Assembly (NCBI GenBank): GCA_947623455.1
Contig: OX392527.1
Location: 7,002,001-7,066,000 of the forward strand
Reading direction: 5' to 3'
DNA length: 64,000 nt
Source of the DNA: Mimachlamys varia
Taxonomy: Eukaryota > Mollusca > Bivalvia > Pectinida > Pectinidae
The translations under genes and the position numbers were made by a program. The notes under the pieces were generated by a model. It did not search any database. It worked only from the letters and a program-made list of their open reading frames with translations, and was not told the origin of the DNA. Shown one piece after another: positions 38,510 to 49,274 of the stretch (position 1 is its first letter; each line of letters starts with the position of its first letter).

Positions 38510-38599
38510 TGTGTTGTCTCCCCTTGGTTCATTACTTTTGACCTCTCCATTGTGTTGTCTGGACAGGTCAGAAGTAATGTATCAAGGGGAGACAACACA
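38510..38599. repeat. Inverted repeat with 39-bp arms
   Basis: Arms at 38510-38548 (TGTGTTGTCTCCCCTTG...) and 38561-38599 (...CAAGGGGAGACAACACA) match at about 35 of 39 positions around a 12-bp loop. The left arm overlaps a short direct repeat (GACCTCTCCATTGTGTTGTCT, twice). It lies between the converging Harbinger genes. Open frames through it are mirror artefacts. Confidence 0.8.
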
Positions 38600-38970
38600 T
38601 TCGACAGGTCAACATCTGTCCGCACCCACCCATCCTTTACATGACATGTTACTGAAGTCTAATAATGTAATAACCACTATTCACAAAGCACATAAAAATG
38701 GTCAATATTTAACAGTAATGTTATATAACATTCATGGAAATGAACTTTCAAAATTTATAATAAATGTTGTGGAATTAAAATGTGTTTCTCAAACACTGGA
38801 TCAAATAAATGACCATAAATTATTATATCTGAAAAAGTATGGCTTGTACACTTTACAGTCTCCTATGGAGCTTGATAGATCATCATCTGTCAAAATAGAA
38901 ATGTGAAAAAACAATAAAAAGGTAAAACAACAAGAGAAAATTATACATGTTTCGACTCCATTTCACTTTT

Positions 38971-39126
38971 GGTCTACAGGTTTGAACTATTTATTTGGTC
39001 TACAGGTTTGAACTATTTATTTGGTCTACAGGTTTGAACTATTTATTTGGTCTACAGGTTTGAACTATTTATTTGGTCTACAGGTTTGAACTATTTATTT
39101 GGTCTACAGGTTTGAACTATTTATTA
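38971..39126. repeat. 26-bp tandem repeat, 6 copies
   Basis: GGTCTACAGGTTTGAACTAT followed by TTATTT, six near-identical units. The last unit overlaps the minus-strand stop codon of the Myb-like gene (CTA at 39117-39119), so this array grew at the very end of a coding region. Confidence 0.93.
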
Positions 39127-40534
39127 ATTGATTGAGCTATCGCTTTTAAAATGTCTATTTTGTCCTCATGTTGTTTTTTCCTTTCAGCCATTTCGTCTTC
39201 ATGTCTTTTGTTTTGTGATTCTACATAAGAAGACAGAAAATCAATAACTTCTTGACCCTGGGATTTTCTCTTCTTTTTCATCTGGTCATTTCGAGGTTCA
39301 TCACTGTCATCGGAATCTATTACACGCTTACACGAACCTGCAGCTGATGATGATGATGTGGCCTTCGGTGTAATGGCAGGGTCCTTTCTGTCATAAACTC
39401 GAAATCTTTCCTGTCTGAGCCTAAAATGACAAGAAAAAGTAAAATTTTTAATAAAATAACGGCATTAGGAGTATATTGATGAATGTAATAGTGCGTTCAG
39501 ATTTTACAGATTTTTAGGTTTTTTTACAGTTCTGAGTTGTGTTCCCTAGAGTATGGGATGCAGTATAGACCTATCTATAGATCCTATGACCTTGACTTTT
39601 GACCTTTAACATAGTCTAAAATAAACATGCAAGATATTCAATGGCTTTATAAAGGGACAACAATTAAAGGGCATGATATATACATATTGCCACCTCCATT
39701 GCAGGTAATGATTGGTACATTTAGCTTATTTTAAAAAGTCCTATTGATATAACTATAGAAATTTAAGGACAGTGTCGGAAATAAAAGTAATGCAGAAGTG
39801 GTCATGATAAATTAATAGATTAGATTCAATAACATAATTATGGTAATGGTTACAAAACAATTATATTCCATACCAGATTTCTTATTTCCGTCTTTAGCTA
39901 ACTTGTAATTTCTCTGCAAGGTTTTCCATCTGCCATTCACCTGTTCTGGTACACATAATTGTTATTCAGATATATATATATACTGTATGCATATAATATG
40001 CATACAGTATATATATATATCTGAATAACAATTATGTACAGTAGTGAAAATGAAATGCCATCTGCATTTGTTCCCTTCATCTTTGTATTTAGGACATATA
40101 CGTCCCTGATTTTTATGAAGCAGAATATGGTTTACTAAAGTGAAATTTATAAGACGTCGAAACATCTCTCACCAGGGAAACGATTGGCCCCGGGTGATGC
40201 ACTGAGGTAAATATAAATATTGTGTTTATTCTAATGTTTAACCAGAGACCTTTGAGATACAGTATAGATCTCTGGTCAGAGACCTTTACCTAGCTGCCTG
40301 AAGTAACCCCCCTGAAGTAAGGGCGATGTTGACAACATTTTTTTTCTAATAAATGTGTGTATATTTGGCATATGGATGTCTAAACTTGACATACACACAT
40401 TTATCTACACACAAAAGACAACTTACCATTAATTTTTGCTTGTGCAGTTGTGAGCGGTCACTGCAGCGAGTGTGGCAAAAAAAACCGCCACATTCACCGC
40501 ATTTATAAAACGTGTAGTCGCTGTTGTCGGCCAT
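39117..40534 (-). CDS. Myb/SANT-like DNA-binding protein of Harbinger (spliced)
   Basis: The second Harbinger protein, which in characterised family members binds transposon ends and helps bring the transposase to DNA in the nucleus. First exon 40534-40427: MADNSDYTFYKCGECGGFFC, a C-x2-C...C-H-x3-C zinc-finger-like start, followed by a GTAAGT donor. A central exon near 39854-39950 reads VPEQVNGRWKTLQRNYK then KLAKDGNKKSG, the conserved second half of a trihelix/SANT fold, ending at a GTAACC donor. The last exon, about 39410-39117, is acidic/Ser-rich (DSDDSDEP) and then a charged coiled coil (YVESQNKRHEDEMAERKKQ) to TAG. The first SANT half may lie in 40048-40165 (LHKNQGRICPKYKDEGNK), but it is separated from the next exon by an 85-bp palindrome, so the gene may be broken. 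Splice points in the middle are approximate. Confidence 0.72.
39953..40037. repeat. 85-bp palindrome with perfect 42-bp arms
   Basis: Starts ACATAATTGTTATTCAGATA and reads out to ...ACTGTATGCATAT, a single central A at 39995, then the exact reverse complement ending at 40037. It lies within the Myb-like gene, between the two candidate halves of the SANT domain. It looks like a foldback insertion or the remnant of an inverted duplication. Confidence 0.93.
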
Positions 40535-40613
40535 GTTGATTACGTCACGATTCTGCTCACACTACCTGCCTCAGCGGGACTGGCGGAACGATTCCGGAAT
40601 TTAATTCTGGTGC

Positions 40614-40667
40614 ACTCGATTTCGATTCCATTGATTCGGGACATTCCGGACTGTGAATCGAGTACTC
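40614..40667 (-). repeat. Right terminal inverted repeat of the Harbinger element
   Basis: Reading inward on the minus strand: GAGTACTCGATTCACAGTCC, later AATGGAATCGAAATCGAGT. It pairs with the left end as described there. It lies about 80 bp upstream of the Myb-like gene start. Confidence 0.65.
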
Positions 40668-40671
40668 TGTA

Positions 40672-40859
40672 ATAGATCTGCCAGATACAAATCCATACTG
40701 TTTTTTAGATAATAAAGAATTTGTCATAATGTATTCGGTAATGTGACTTCTTAGAATTTTTTCTAGTATTTTGCACACGATGGACGTTAGACTGACCGGT
40801 CTATAAATTCCAGGCTCATACTTGTCTCCTTTCTTAAAAATATGGTGTTTACATCTCAC
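40672..40859 (-). pseudogene. CR1/Jockey-like LINE, 5'-most remaining piece (start of RT)
   Basis: Minus strand: HIFKKGDKYEPGIYRPVSLT, then CKILEKILRSHI and LLSKKQYGFVSGRSIT. These are the first RT motifs of a non-LTR element, directly upstream in order of the piece at 36717-36348. The LINE sequence ends near 40859, where a different dispersed repeat starts, so the copy is 5'-truncated (as LINE insertions usually are) or further rearranged. No endonuclease domain is seen. Confidence 0.9.
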
Positions 40860-40860
40860 A

Positions 40861-41160
40861 GTTGATTCGTTATTCTATGGCTTACTCTAAATATCGCGAT
40901 TTTCGTGATAGATGTCGCCTGCTGACGAACTAACTTATGACACAGGTATTCGAAATACTGGTTGATGAAGACTATTGGTAAGTAGTATGGTCGCCATCTT
41001 AGTCTCAATGGGAAATATCCTTGTACGATTTGATGGTGGACGTACATGTACTATAGGATATTGCGGGGAGTCTTGCTCCATGCTATGACGTAACCGAGCT
41101 GTATCCTCTGATTGAGGACGGATGAACCTGTTATATATGGATAGCCACCTGACGTTTAGT
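40861..41160 (+). repeat. Dispersed repeat, copy A, next to the 51-bp array
   Basis: Contains GTTGATTCGTTATTCTATGG, CTCTAAATATCGCGATTTTC, CTGCTGACGAAC, GGTTGATGAAGACTAT and TGAGGACGG. The same landmarks in the same order occur at 51998-52235. The two copies are clearly diverged. No coding potential was recognised. This copy lies immediately left of a minisatellite. Confidence 0.72.
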
Positions 41161-41162
41161 CT

Positions 41163-42184
41163 TGATCCTATCCTGAACTAGCCTGGACTCTTTCCCTTAA
41201 TTAGACACTGTTGTGATCCTATCCTGAACTAGCCTGGATTCTTTCCTTTCATTTGACACTGTTGTGATCCTATCCTGAACTAGCCTGGATTCTTTCCCTT
41301 AATTCGACACTGTTGTGATCCTATCATGAACTAGCCTGGATTTTTTCCCTTAATTCGACACTGTTGTTATCCTGTCCTGAACTAGCCTGGATTCTTTCCC
41401 TTAATTCGACACTGTTGTTATCCTGTCCTGAACTAGCCTGGATTCTTTCCCTTAATTCGACACTGTTGTGATCATATCCTGAACTAGCCTGGATTCTTTC
41501 CCTTCATTAGACTCTGTTGTGATCCTATCCTGAACTAGCCTGGATTCTTTCCCTTAATTCGACACTGTTGTGATCCTATCCTGAACTAGCCTTGATTCTT
41601 TCCCTTAATTCGACACTGTTGTGATCCTATCCTGAACTAGCCTGGATTCTTTCCCTTCATTAGACTCTGTTGTGATCCTATCCTGAACTAGCCTGGATTC
41701 TTTCCCTTAATTCGACACTGTTGTGATCCTATCATGAACTGGCCTAGATTCTTTCCCTTAATTCGACACTGTTGTGATCCTATCCTGAACTAGCCTTGAT
41801 TCTTTCCCTTAATTCGACACTGTTGTGATCCTATCCTGAACTAGCCTGGATTCTTTCCCATAATTCGACACTGTTGTGATCCTATCCTGAACTAGCCTAG
41901 ATTCTTTCCCTTAATTGGACACTGTTGTGATCCTATCCTGAACTAGCGTGGATTCTTTCCCTTAATTTGACTCTGTTGTGATCCTATCCTGAACTAGCCT
42001 AGATTCTTTCCCTTAATTGGACACTGTTGTGATCCTATTCTGAACTAGCGTGGATTCTTTCCCTTAATTGGACACTGTTGTGATCCTATTCTGAACTAGC
42101 CTGGATTCTTTCCCTTAATTAGACACTGTTGTGATCCTATCATGAACTAGCCTGGATTATTTCCCTTAATTAGACACTGTTGTG
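41163..42184. repeat. 51-bp minisatellite array, about 20 copies
   Basis: The unit starts GATCCTATCCTGAACTAGCC and continues TGGATTCTTTCCCTTAATTC, then GACACTGTTGT. Variants (ATTAGACTC, ATTGGACAC, GTTATCCTGTCC) cluster in neighbouring units, suggesting local duplication. Period length is almost constant. Confidence 0.96.
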
Positions 42185-43684
42185 TGTCAATTTGGTGACC
42201 CTTCTCCGGACATACACTGGTGTGTATTACCCTAACGATGTTGTTTTGCTCTTATACTTTCTGCTATTAGGTTCTAATTATATTATGTCGCCTAACTGGT
42301 GGGGAAAAGGAAAGTTAAATTTAAGTTATAGTTTAAACTGTACGGACATTTTGTATTGCCTTAACTTCTTTCCCGTGGATAGGAATGTCATTATGTTATT
42401 GGCTTCATTTGATGTTATCAGTTGCATCCATCAAGTATTTCGTCAGCATGTCGTATCCGTTCTAAGATCTTACAGTATATGACGCCTTCCACGCTACGGA
42501 GTAGTTTTTCAAAAAGATTTTCCGAAATAAAAAGACAGTATTTATGGTCTGATTTTGATCGTATTGGAGCATTATATGATCCTACATCACATCAGAGTGG
42601 TAAAAAGGTAGTTGAATCATGCATACCCTTGTTATCAATGATTACGTGTTGTTATTTTTTAGAAACGGATGTGACGTGTCTAACATCAAAAACCATAATT
42701 CACTTTCTTAAAATGTTTGTATTGGGTTGCAAAGGACTATTTTAAATCCATTGACACAACACTTCAATTTCATGTACATTTGATTGACTTTTATATTTAA
42801 GTTATTGAATTAAAGGATGTTGTTTTTCTTTTTTCCCCCAAATAAATGCAATTTCAAAAACATGCATTTTGTTTATACACCATTCACAACATAATGCATT
42901 ACTGAAAATCAACCTATATGTTCATATTGAGATACATCTTCATCTTGTTTTGAAAAGGATAAGTAACGGATATGATATTGACTTTGTAACGGATGTGATG
43001 TAACTGACGTGATTGTTGACATCTATATTTTTATTCCTTTGTCGAAATTGTATTTACTTTAAAAGTTCTACTATAAAGACAGTTAGTTATGACAAGTCTT
43101 TACTGAAAAAGAAGCACATCTACATGTATATCAAATCCATATTACTTTAAAATTCTCAGTTCTTGAAAATCAAGATTTCCTTGCCTTATTTATTTGTTTT
43201 TATGGAAGGCGGTGGTAAGGTCTTTAGACGTCATTAACCCCTAACTTGTATCTTCCTTCCCTGGCCAAGTATTCTTTGGATCATGTTTCGGGTACTTTAG
43301 GAAAACCTTATCATTATCAAGCTCCAGGACCTAAAAGACAATTTTTTCTAAAGTGAAAATCTATATGCAAATGCATCATCAAAGCATCAACATTATCAAC
43401 AGTAAAACTTGTACGAATTCAGCAAAATATTTTGATGAAATGCATAAAATATTTAATACTTTCTTTTTCTTTTTAACTTGTTGAGGCATTCCAACATTTC
43501 ACACTCATTGCAATGAACTTTTAAAAACATTCACTGTACTCAGTATAAGATATTATATATTATCAGTCCATTTGCAGGAACAGTAAAAAAAAACTAAAGA
43601 AAAAAAAAAACTCTTAACAGCAAAACACATGGAAACGTAAATATTTTTTCTGAACACCAACCATAACCTGAGCCACAAATTGTG
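42185..43684. other. AT-rich spacer; no supported gene
   Basis: Two overlapping plus-strand open frames (42180-42482, 42422-42745) have no recognised motif. The first starts inside the array, so neither is called. A-rich tracts lie near 43590-43615. From 42664 the recurring GTCAA...TCACANCCGTTAC motif described separately appears four times, all in the same orientation. Confidence 0.55.
42664..43020 (-). repeat. Left cluster of the TCACANCCGTTAC motif (4 copies)
   Basis: Copies at 42664-42680, 42963-42982, 42986-43008 and 43006-43020. On the minus strand they read as GTCAATATCATATCCGTTAC and close variants. They are followed by TATTTTTATTCCTTTG, resembling TATTTTATTTCCTTC after copies at 45834 and 46442. 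They belong to the same motif family as 45421-46995. Confidence 0.7.
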
Positions 43685-44876
43685 TCTTTATGTAGACCTG
43701 TGGTGTCCTCATGTAGACCTGTGGTGTCCTCATGCAGACCTGTGGTGTCCTCATGTAGACCTGTGGTGTCCTCATGAAGACCTGTGGTGCCCTTACATAG
43801 ACCTGTGGTGTCCTCATGTAGACCTGTGGTGTCCTCATGTAGACCTGTGGTGTCCTCATGTAGATATGTGATGTCCTGAAGTGGACCTGTGGTCCTCATG
43901 TTGACCTGTTGTGTCCTCATGTAGACATGTGGTGTCATCACGTAGACCTGTGGTGTCCTCGTGTAGACATACATTGTATAGTGACCTCATGTAGACCTGT
44001 GTCGCCTTTACGTAGACATGTGGTGTCCTCATGTAGACCTGTGGTGTCCTCATGTAGACATGTGATGTCCTCATGTAGACATGTGGTGTCCTCGTGTAGA
44101 CATATAGTGTCCTCATGTAGACATGTGGTGTCCTCATATAGACCTGTGGTGTCCTCATGTAGACATGTGCTGTCCTCATGTAGACTTATGGTATCCTCGT
44201 GTAGACATGTGGTGTCCTCGTGTAGACCTGTGGTGTTCTCATGTAGACCTGTGGTGTCCTCATATAGACCTGTGGTGTCCTCATGTAGACATGTGCTGTC
44301 CTCATGTAGACTTATGGTATCCTCGTGTAGACATGTGGTGTCCTCGTGTAGACCTGTGTTGTTCTCATGTAGACATGTGGTGTCCTCGTGTAGACCTGTG
44401 GTGTTCTCATGTAGACCTGTGGTGTCCTCATGTAGACATGTGGTGTTCTCATGTAGACCTGTGGTGTCCTCGTGTAGACATGTGGTGTTATAGACCTGTG
44501 GTGTTCTCATGTAGACTTTTGGTGTCCTCGTGTAGACCTGGGGTGTCCTCGTGTAAACATGTGGTGTCCTCATGTAGACTTGTTGTGTCCTCATGTAAAC
44601 TTGTGGTGTCCTTGTGTAGACATGTGTTGTCCTCATGTAATGTAGACCTGTGGTGTTCTTGTGTAGATCTGTGATGTCCTCGTGTAGACCTGTGGTGTCC
44701 TCGTGTAGACCTGTGGTGTCCTTGGGTAGACCTGTGCTCTCCTCATGTAGACCTATGGTGTTCTTACTTAGACCTGTGGGGTCCTTATGTAGACCTGTTA
44801 TATCCTTATGTCGACACGTGGTGTCCCTACGTAGACCTGTTGTGCCCCCATGTAGCTCTGTGGTGTCATCTTGTTG
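43685..44876. repeat. 21-bp minisatellite array, about 57 copies
   Basis: The unit is TGTAGACCTGTGGTGTCCTC plus A. As 21 is 7 codons, several frames stay open on both strands (for example VDLWCPH plus, HEDTTGL minus). The overlap of open frames on opposite strands shows they are artefacts of the unit. Block repeats occur (the run around 44140-44230 recurs about 120 bp later). Confidence 0.96.
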
Positions 44877-45420
44877 ACATGCGACAGTGTCAGAAAAAGA
44901 TGAAAACCATATGAAGTTTCACAACAGGAATGGCTACCTTGTTGTAATTTCAATCTCTCTCTGTACAGGTTTTGCTTTTACGCATTGCTAATGTTTGTTT
45001 TCTCTTGTTTGTCTTTTGTCAGCTTGAGGTGCAAGAATGACCTGCAATTAAATAAGTGAATAAGTTGTAGAACAAACATGAACATAAGCTGTTAATCAGA
45101 ATTTCTGTTGCTTTATGCTTGTCAACATAAGTAGTACCATGTGTTTTTATGAACTTAAACTATGCTAAGCCTTTAAAGCTTTTATTGATTTCACAATATT
45201 AAAATTAAATATATTTGATAATAAATTTAAATTTGAAGCAAATAAAATTCAATTTAATGTGAATATTATCTTTTTATATTGCAGTAACAGAGCATCCTGT
45301 TGACATGTTAATTACCATTTGTACTTATTCATTAACATTTTTTTTATATTTTTCTGACAAAACAAACCAACACAATTACTTTTTTTAACAGCTATGTCAT
45401 TCAAAATAAAATGGAGCAAA

Positions 45421-46995
45421 CATTGTGATGATTGACTTTTTTGAAAGACTTGTCATTAAAATTGTCAACTATCACATCAAATATTAAGATAGACCGATTC
45501 TAAATTCAAATATTTAATAAACATTTTCTACAGGTAAAGGAGATTTTGTTGTAAAAATCTTTGCTAATATTGTAATTTGTTAATGAATTTATGATTAAAT
45601 GTTTCATTTTGACAAAGGTAAAAATCACATACGTTACGTCAAACTATTCCATTATATAATATGAAATGATATCTTAAACATCATTTTCTGCAAGGTAATG
45701 ATTGCTCAAAATTGTGAGCATTATTTTAGGATGAAAATATTTACAATTTTCAATAAAAATGCTGCCAGAGAAATGTGTCATAAATCCAAAACGGCTGTGA
45801 GGCTTGACAGTGACTGTCAATATCACACCTCTTGCATTTTATTTCCTTCCAAGTTTCATTCAATTCAAGAAGTGTGGAAAGATGTTAAGGTTAAATTGCT
45901 TATTAAAACCAGTTTACCTTAACATTTGTTGTAGAAATTTAAAACAAAAAAAATAAAGTTAGGATATATTGCCAATTTAAGTAACATTGTGAAGTTTGAC
46001 TTTTTCTGTTGACTTGAACAGCAATCATAAAGACTCAAACATTACACACGATATCAAATTGTATATCGTAAGAACACGTTAGTTCTAAAATCACTTTTTA
46101 TATTCATTTATATACTAACCAGTACAGAGCTTTGAAAGTCCTTACTAAGCTAAGATTTGTGATGATAATAATGATTTTTGATTTGAAGTAGCAAGCATGA
46201 TTTTGACCTGTCCATAATCACAGATGTTACTTAAATATTACATTACTTATTTAATCCTGCTATAAAGTTTCCTACATAGTGATATTATTTCTAATCTCAT
46301 AATTTCCAAGCAATTTTAAACATTAAAAAAGCTGGTGACAGTTAACATTTAACTGTTAGAAGAAGTTTTGTAACATTTGTTGTTTGACAAATATTTTCAA
46401 AACAACGCTTGTGATGTTTGACTGTCAATATCACATCCGTTGTATTTTATTTCCTTCGTAATAATTAGCAAAATTACTGAGCATAAATGCAAGGTACAAT
46501 GCTTTACTTATTTACTCACAAAAATCTTTGAGTTAAGCAACAAGTGCTTATGGAAATCGCCATCCATATTCATTTCCAGTTACACGGTAACGGTTGCTGC
46601 ATTTGACTGTATGTAATCAATACGAACCTCCGTCAAAATCACGATCGTTACTAACAGTAAACAAATAAACTTTGACCGATCGTTGTGTAAGTACAGTGAA
46701 CCTCCAAAGTTTTGGAACAATGCACCAACAAGCAAACCAAATTCCTTATACAATTTGACAAATGCAATAATATATTTATGTTCGAATTTATAACAGTCGT
46801 GATTATGGACAGGTATGTTTATGTGTCAACAATCACAACCGTTACTGAAGTCAAAATCAAGTTGCCTCACTTTTAGGTTATCATCGCAAGTGGTGGTCAA
46901 TTGCCAGAAGAAGAAGCAAACATATGTTCAGCTAAAAAAAACGTCGCTTCTTCTTTTAGGGTATTGATTGACGGGAAAAAACCACGACCGTTACC
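45421..46995. repeat. Right cluster of the GTCAA-N2/3-TCACANCCGTTAC motif (14 copies)
   Basis: Plus-oriented copies begin at 45464, 45611, 45815, 46203, 46424, 46631, 46823 and 46968; minus-oriented ones at 45421, 45789, 45981, 46403, 46586 and 46791. Several are inverted pairs forming dyads, best at 46403-46442 (AACGCTTGTGATGTTTGAC then TGTCAATATCACATCCGTTG) and at 45789-45834. Cluster centres fall roughly every 160-230 bp. Some flanks are also shared (TATTTTATTTCCTTC). Best reading: a strongly decayed repeat of about 200 bp with a palindromic core. Transposon subterminal repeats or a binding-site array are alternatives. Confidence 0.72.
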
Positions 46996-48785
46996 ATCTG
47001 AAAATATGTAATTTTTTAAATTAAAACTATTTACCAGATATCAAGTTCCACAATGATATTAAACTACTGTTATTATGTTTACTTGTGGTGCATGGCTTTT
47101 TATTCATACGGTACCTGGGATAGCGTAACATTCTTGTCAAGTAATGTACCAAGTGAGGTGGACAAAAATCATCGCAGATTTTGGACTAATTTGGAAATTA
47201 AGTTCGATTTCTTTAAGTAGTTGCTACTTAAATGAGCTGAAACTAAGTATGCTATATCTTCCAAATACATTTCATAGATAATCAATAAAAAATATAGTAT
47301 TTTCAAATTATTTTGAAAAATATCAGCCTTTCAAAATTCATAGTCAAATACTACGCCGTAGCGTGGAACGTGTCATATACGGGTATCCGATACCAAGATA
47401 ATGTTACACCACAGTCTCGGCAAGCACTACGGTTAAGGCAATGTTGCAGAACCGTACTCTCAACCTAGATAGCCCCATCTCATTAAGTTACAGGTAATTT
47501 ATTAATTTTGATCCTACTGTAGGGCGGTTACGGGACGTATTATCACCTTTTGAGTTGGGTGATCTGCAAATATTCATACAGGTGTATGTATTGTTGTGAT
47601 GTTTCATATTGTTACTTTGGAAAAACAAAGCGTAGCTGAAGAACAAACTGATCAAGCGGCAGACGAAGGAAGTCATCCCAGTTTTACCTCGAGAAAAGGG
47701 GCTCACGGACTCCCGTGCATCTATGGCCAAGTACTAAACAAAGCGTTGCTGACTCGAGTTCCCTGTACGCTTATGGCGTCTGCAACGATTTGCGGGGACA
47801 ACTCGTACATGTCTACATTTGGTGTACGTACGCTTTCCCGGTCATTTGTCTGCTGAACAGAGTACAGAACATACAGTTCTAATCGTCGTATTTGTGCTAC
47901 ATGAAGTTGATCACAATCAATACTTACCAACACGAAGAAAATGTAAGAAAAAAAATGACAGGATGGCACAGACAATTTCCCTGATTCTGATCAGAACACG
48001 TGACTGAACTGCGTCAATAACTATCACTTTATCTTTCATTAAACGACCAGACGTTACTTGGACGTTGGACACTTGCTAATTTACAATATCCAATATACAT
48101 GTAATTTCTGAGACCAATTCATCATGTCTATCATTAAGGCACTGACCGGCCTTATCAACAATGGCATCCACAAATAAGCTTACTTCCGGCTTCACTTGAC
48201 TCCTTGGATGAGCCACAATGCTGGAGACGGATCAGATGGAAAGGTTAATCCTAACACAAAAACTAGGTGCTGATATTCATTTTAGTCATATAGTGTAAGT
48301 GTGGTGTAGCCCCCTGAGAATCCCTGGCCAAGTGACCATGCGGGGGCAGGTTCTGGCCAGAGTTGGCGAGTTCTGTGCCAGCAGCCGGGTCATCCGTCAT
48401 GTCTGCGAGACGTACTACGGTAGCGTGATTGATGACGAAATTAATACACGGTGAAATAACCCTATTCACTTTTCGACCTCTATTACCAGCAGAAAAATGA
48501 ATTTGTTGAAATAAAACGGTATTCAGGAGCGATGTGAGCGGGGCAGGGGTCTGTGCTAATAATCTGGCCTCGCATCGATTTGCATAGACAGCAATTGGTT
48601 CGGAAAAATGGATTGCCTAGTCTTTACTTATTCATCGAATTCACAGCAAAAACTGTGACAAATTAAATATGGCGTCCCCGCCTTTTGTAGGGGTGACCTT
48701 ACAGGGCGAGAACGCTTTCAGATATAACTCATGGTAAGGACTGTGCCGGCGGGAAATCACCTCAGCTGTCTGATCTGAAAGCTTA
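46996..48785. other. Spacer with a GC-richer pocket; no gene assigned
   Basis: AT-rich to about 47340, then more balanced. Several open frames of 60-86 codons (47596-47856 +, 47721-47975 -, 48263-48469 -) have no recognised domain. At 48338-48454 a GC-richer stretch encodes a 38-residue plus-strand peptide (MRGQVLARVGEFCASSRVIR...) of ordinary, non-repetitive composition. It could be a small exon or chance. I see no RNA gene. Confidence 0.45.
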
Positions 48786-49274
48786 TATAGGACACAAATG
48801 CACAGATTTATTATATAGCGGTTATATAGGATACAAATACACAGATTTATTATATAGCGGTTATATAGGATACAAATACACAGATTTATTATATAGCGTT
48901 TATATAGGATACAAATACACAGATTTATTATATAGCGGTTATATAGGACACAAATACACAGATTTATTATATAGCGGTTATATAGGATACAAATACACAG
49001 ATTTATTATATAGCGGTTATATAGGATATAAATACTCAAATTTATTATATAGCAGTTATATAGGATACAAATACACAGATTTAATAATATAGCGGTTATA
49101 TAGGATACAAATACACAGATTTATTATATAGCGGTTATTTAGGATACAAATACACTGAATTATTATATAGCGGTTATATAGGACACAAATACACAGATTT
49201 ATTATATAGCGGTTATATAGGACACAAATACACAGATTTATTATACAGCGGTTATATAGGATACAAATACACAG
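48786..49274. repeat. 39-bp minisatellite array, about 12.5 copies
   Basis: The unit is GCGGTTATATAGGATACAAA followed by TACACAGATTTATTATATA. The 13-codon unit gives a minus-strand open frame (ILYNRYIINLCIC repeats, 48641-49039), judged an artefact. One unit has a 1-bp indel at 49083 (TTTAATAATATAG). Confidence 0.96.

Larger units (their letters stand above)
36718..40667. mobile_element. PIF/Harbinger DNA transposon, about 3.95 kb, two genes
   Basis: Bounded by imperfect terminal inverted repeats and inserted in the LINE between QYGFVSGRS (right side) and LQLLKVLNE (left side), which are adjacent in intact relatives. Inside are the two genes typical of this superfamily, transcribed towards each other: a DDE transposase (+) and a Myb/SANT-like DNA-binding protein (-). 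The element also holds a 26-bp tandem repeat, an inverted repeat of about 90 bp and an 85-bp palindrome. TGTA occurs just outside both ends (36714-36717, 40668-40671) and could be a target duplication, but the family norm is 3 bp (TWA), so the exact ends are uncertain by a few bases. Confidence 0.88.

Noticed and set aside
38254..38906. Open frames on both strands at the Harbinger centre
   Set aside because: They mirror the inverted repeat at 38510-38599 and lie in the 3' flanks of the two real genes.
42180..42745. Two plus-strand open frames after the 51-bp array
   Set aside because: The first starts inside the array, both have unremarkable composition, and neither has a motif.
43594..44877. 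Overlapping open frames on both strands of the 21-bp array
   Set aside because: Opposite-strand and multi-frame openness is the signature of a unit whose length is a multiple of three, not of coding sequence.
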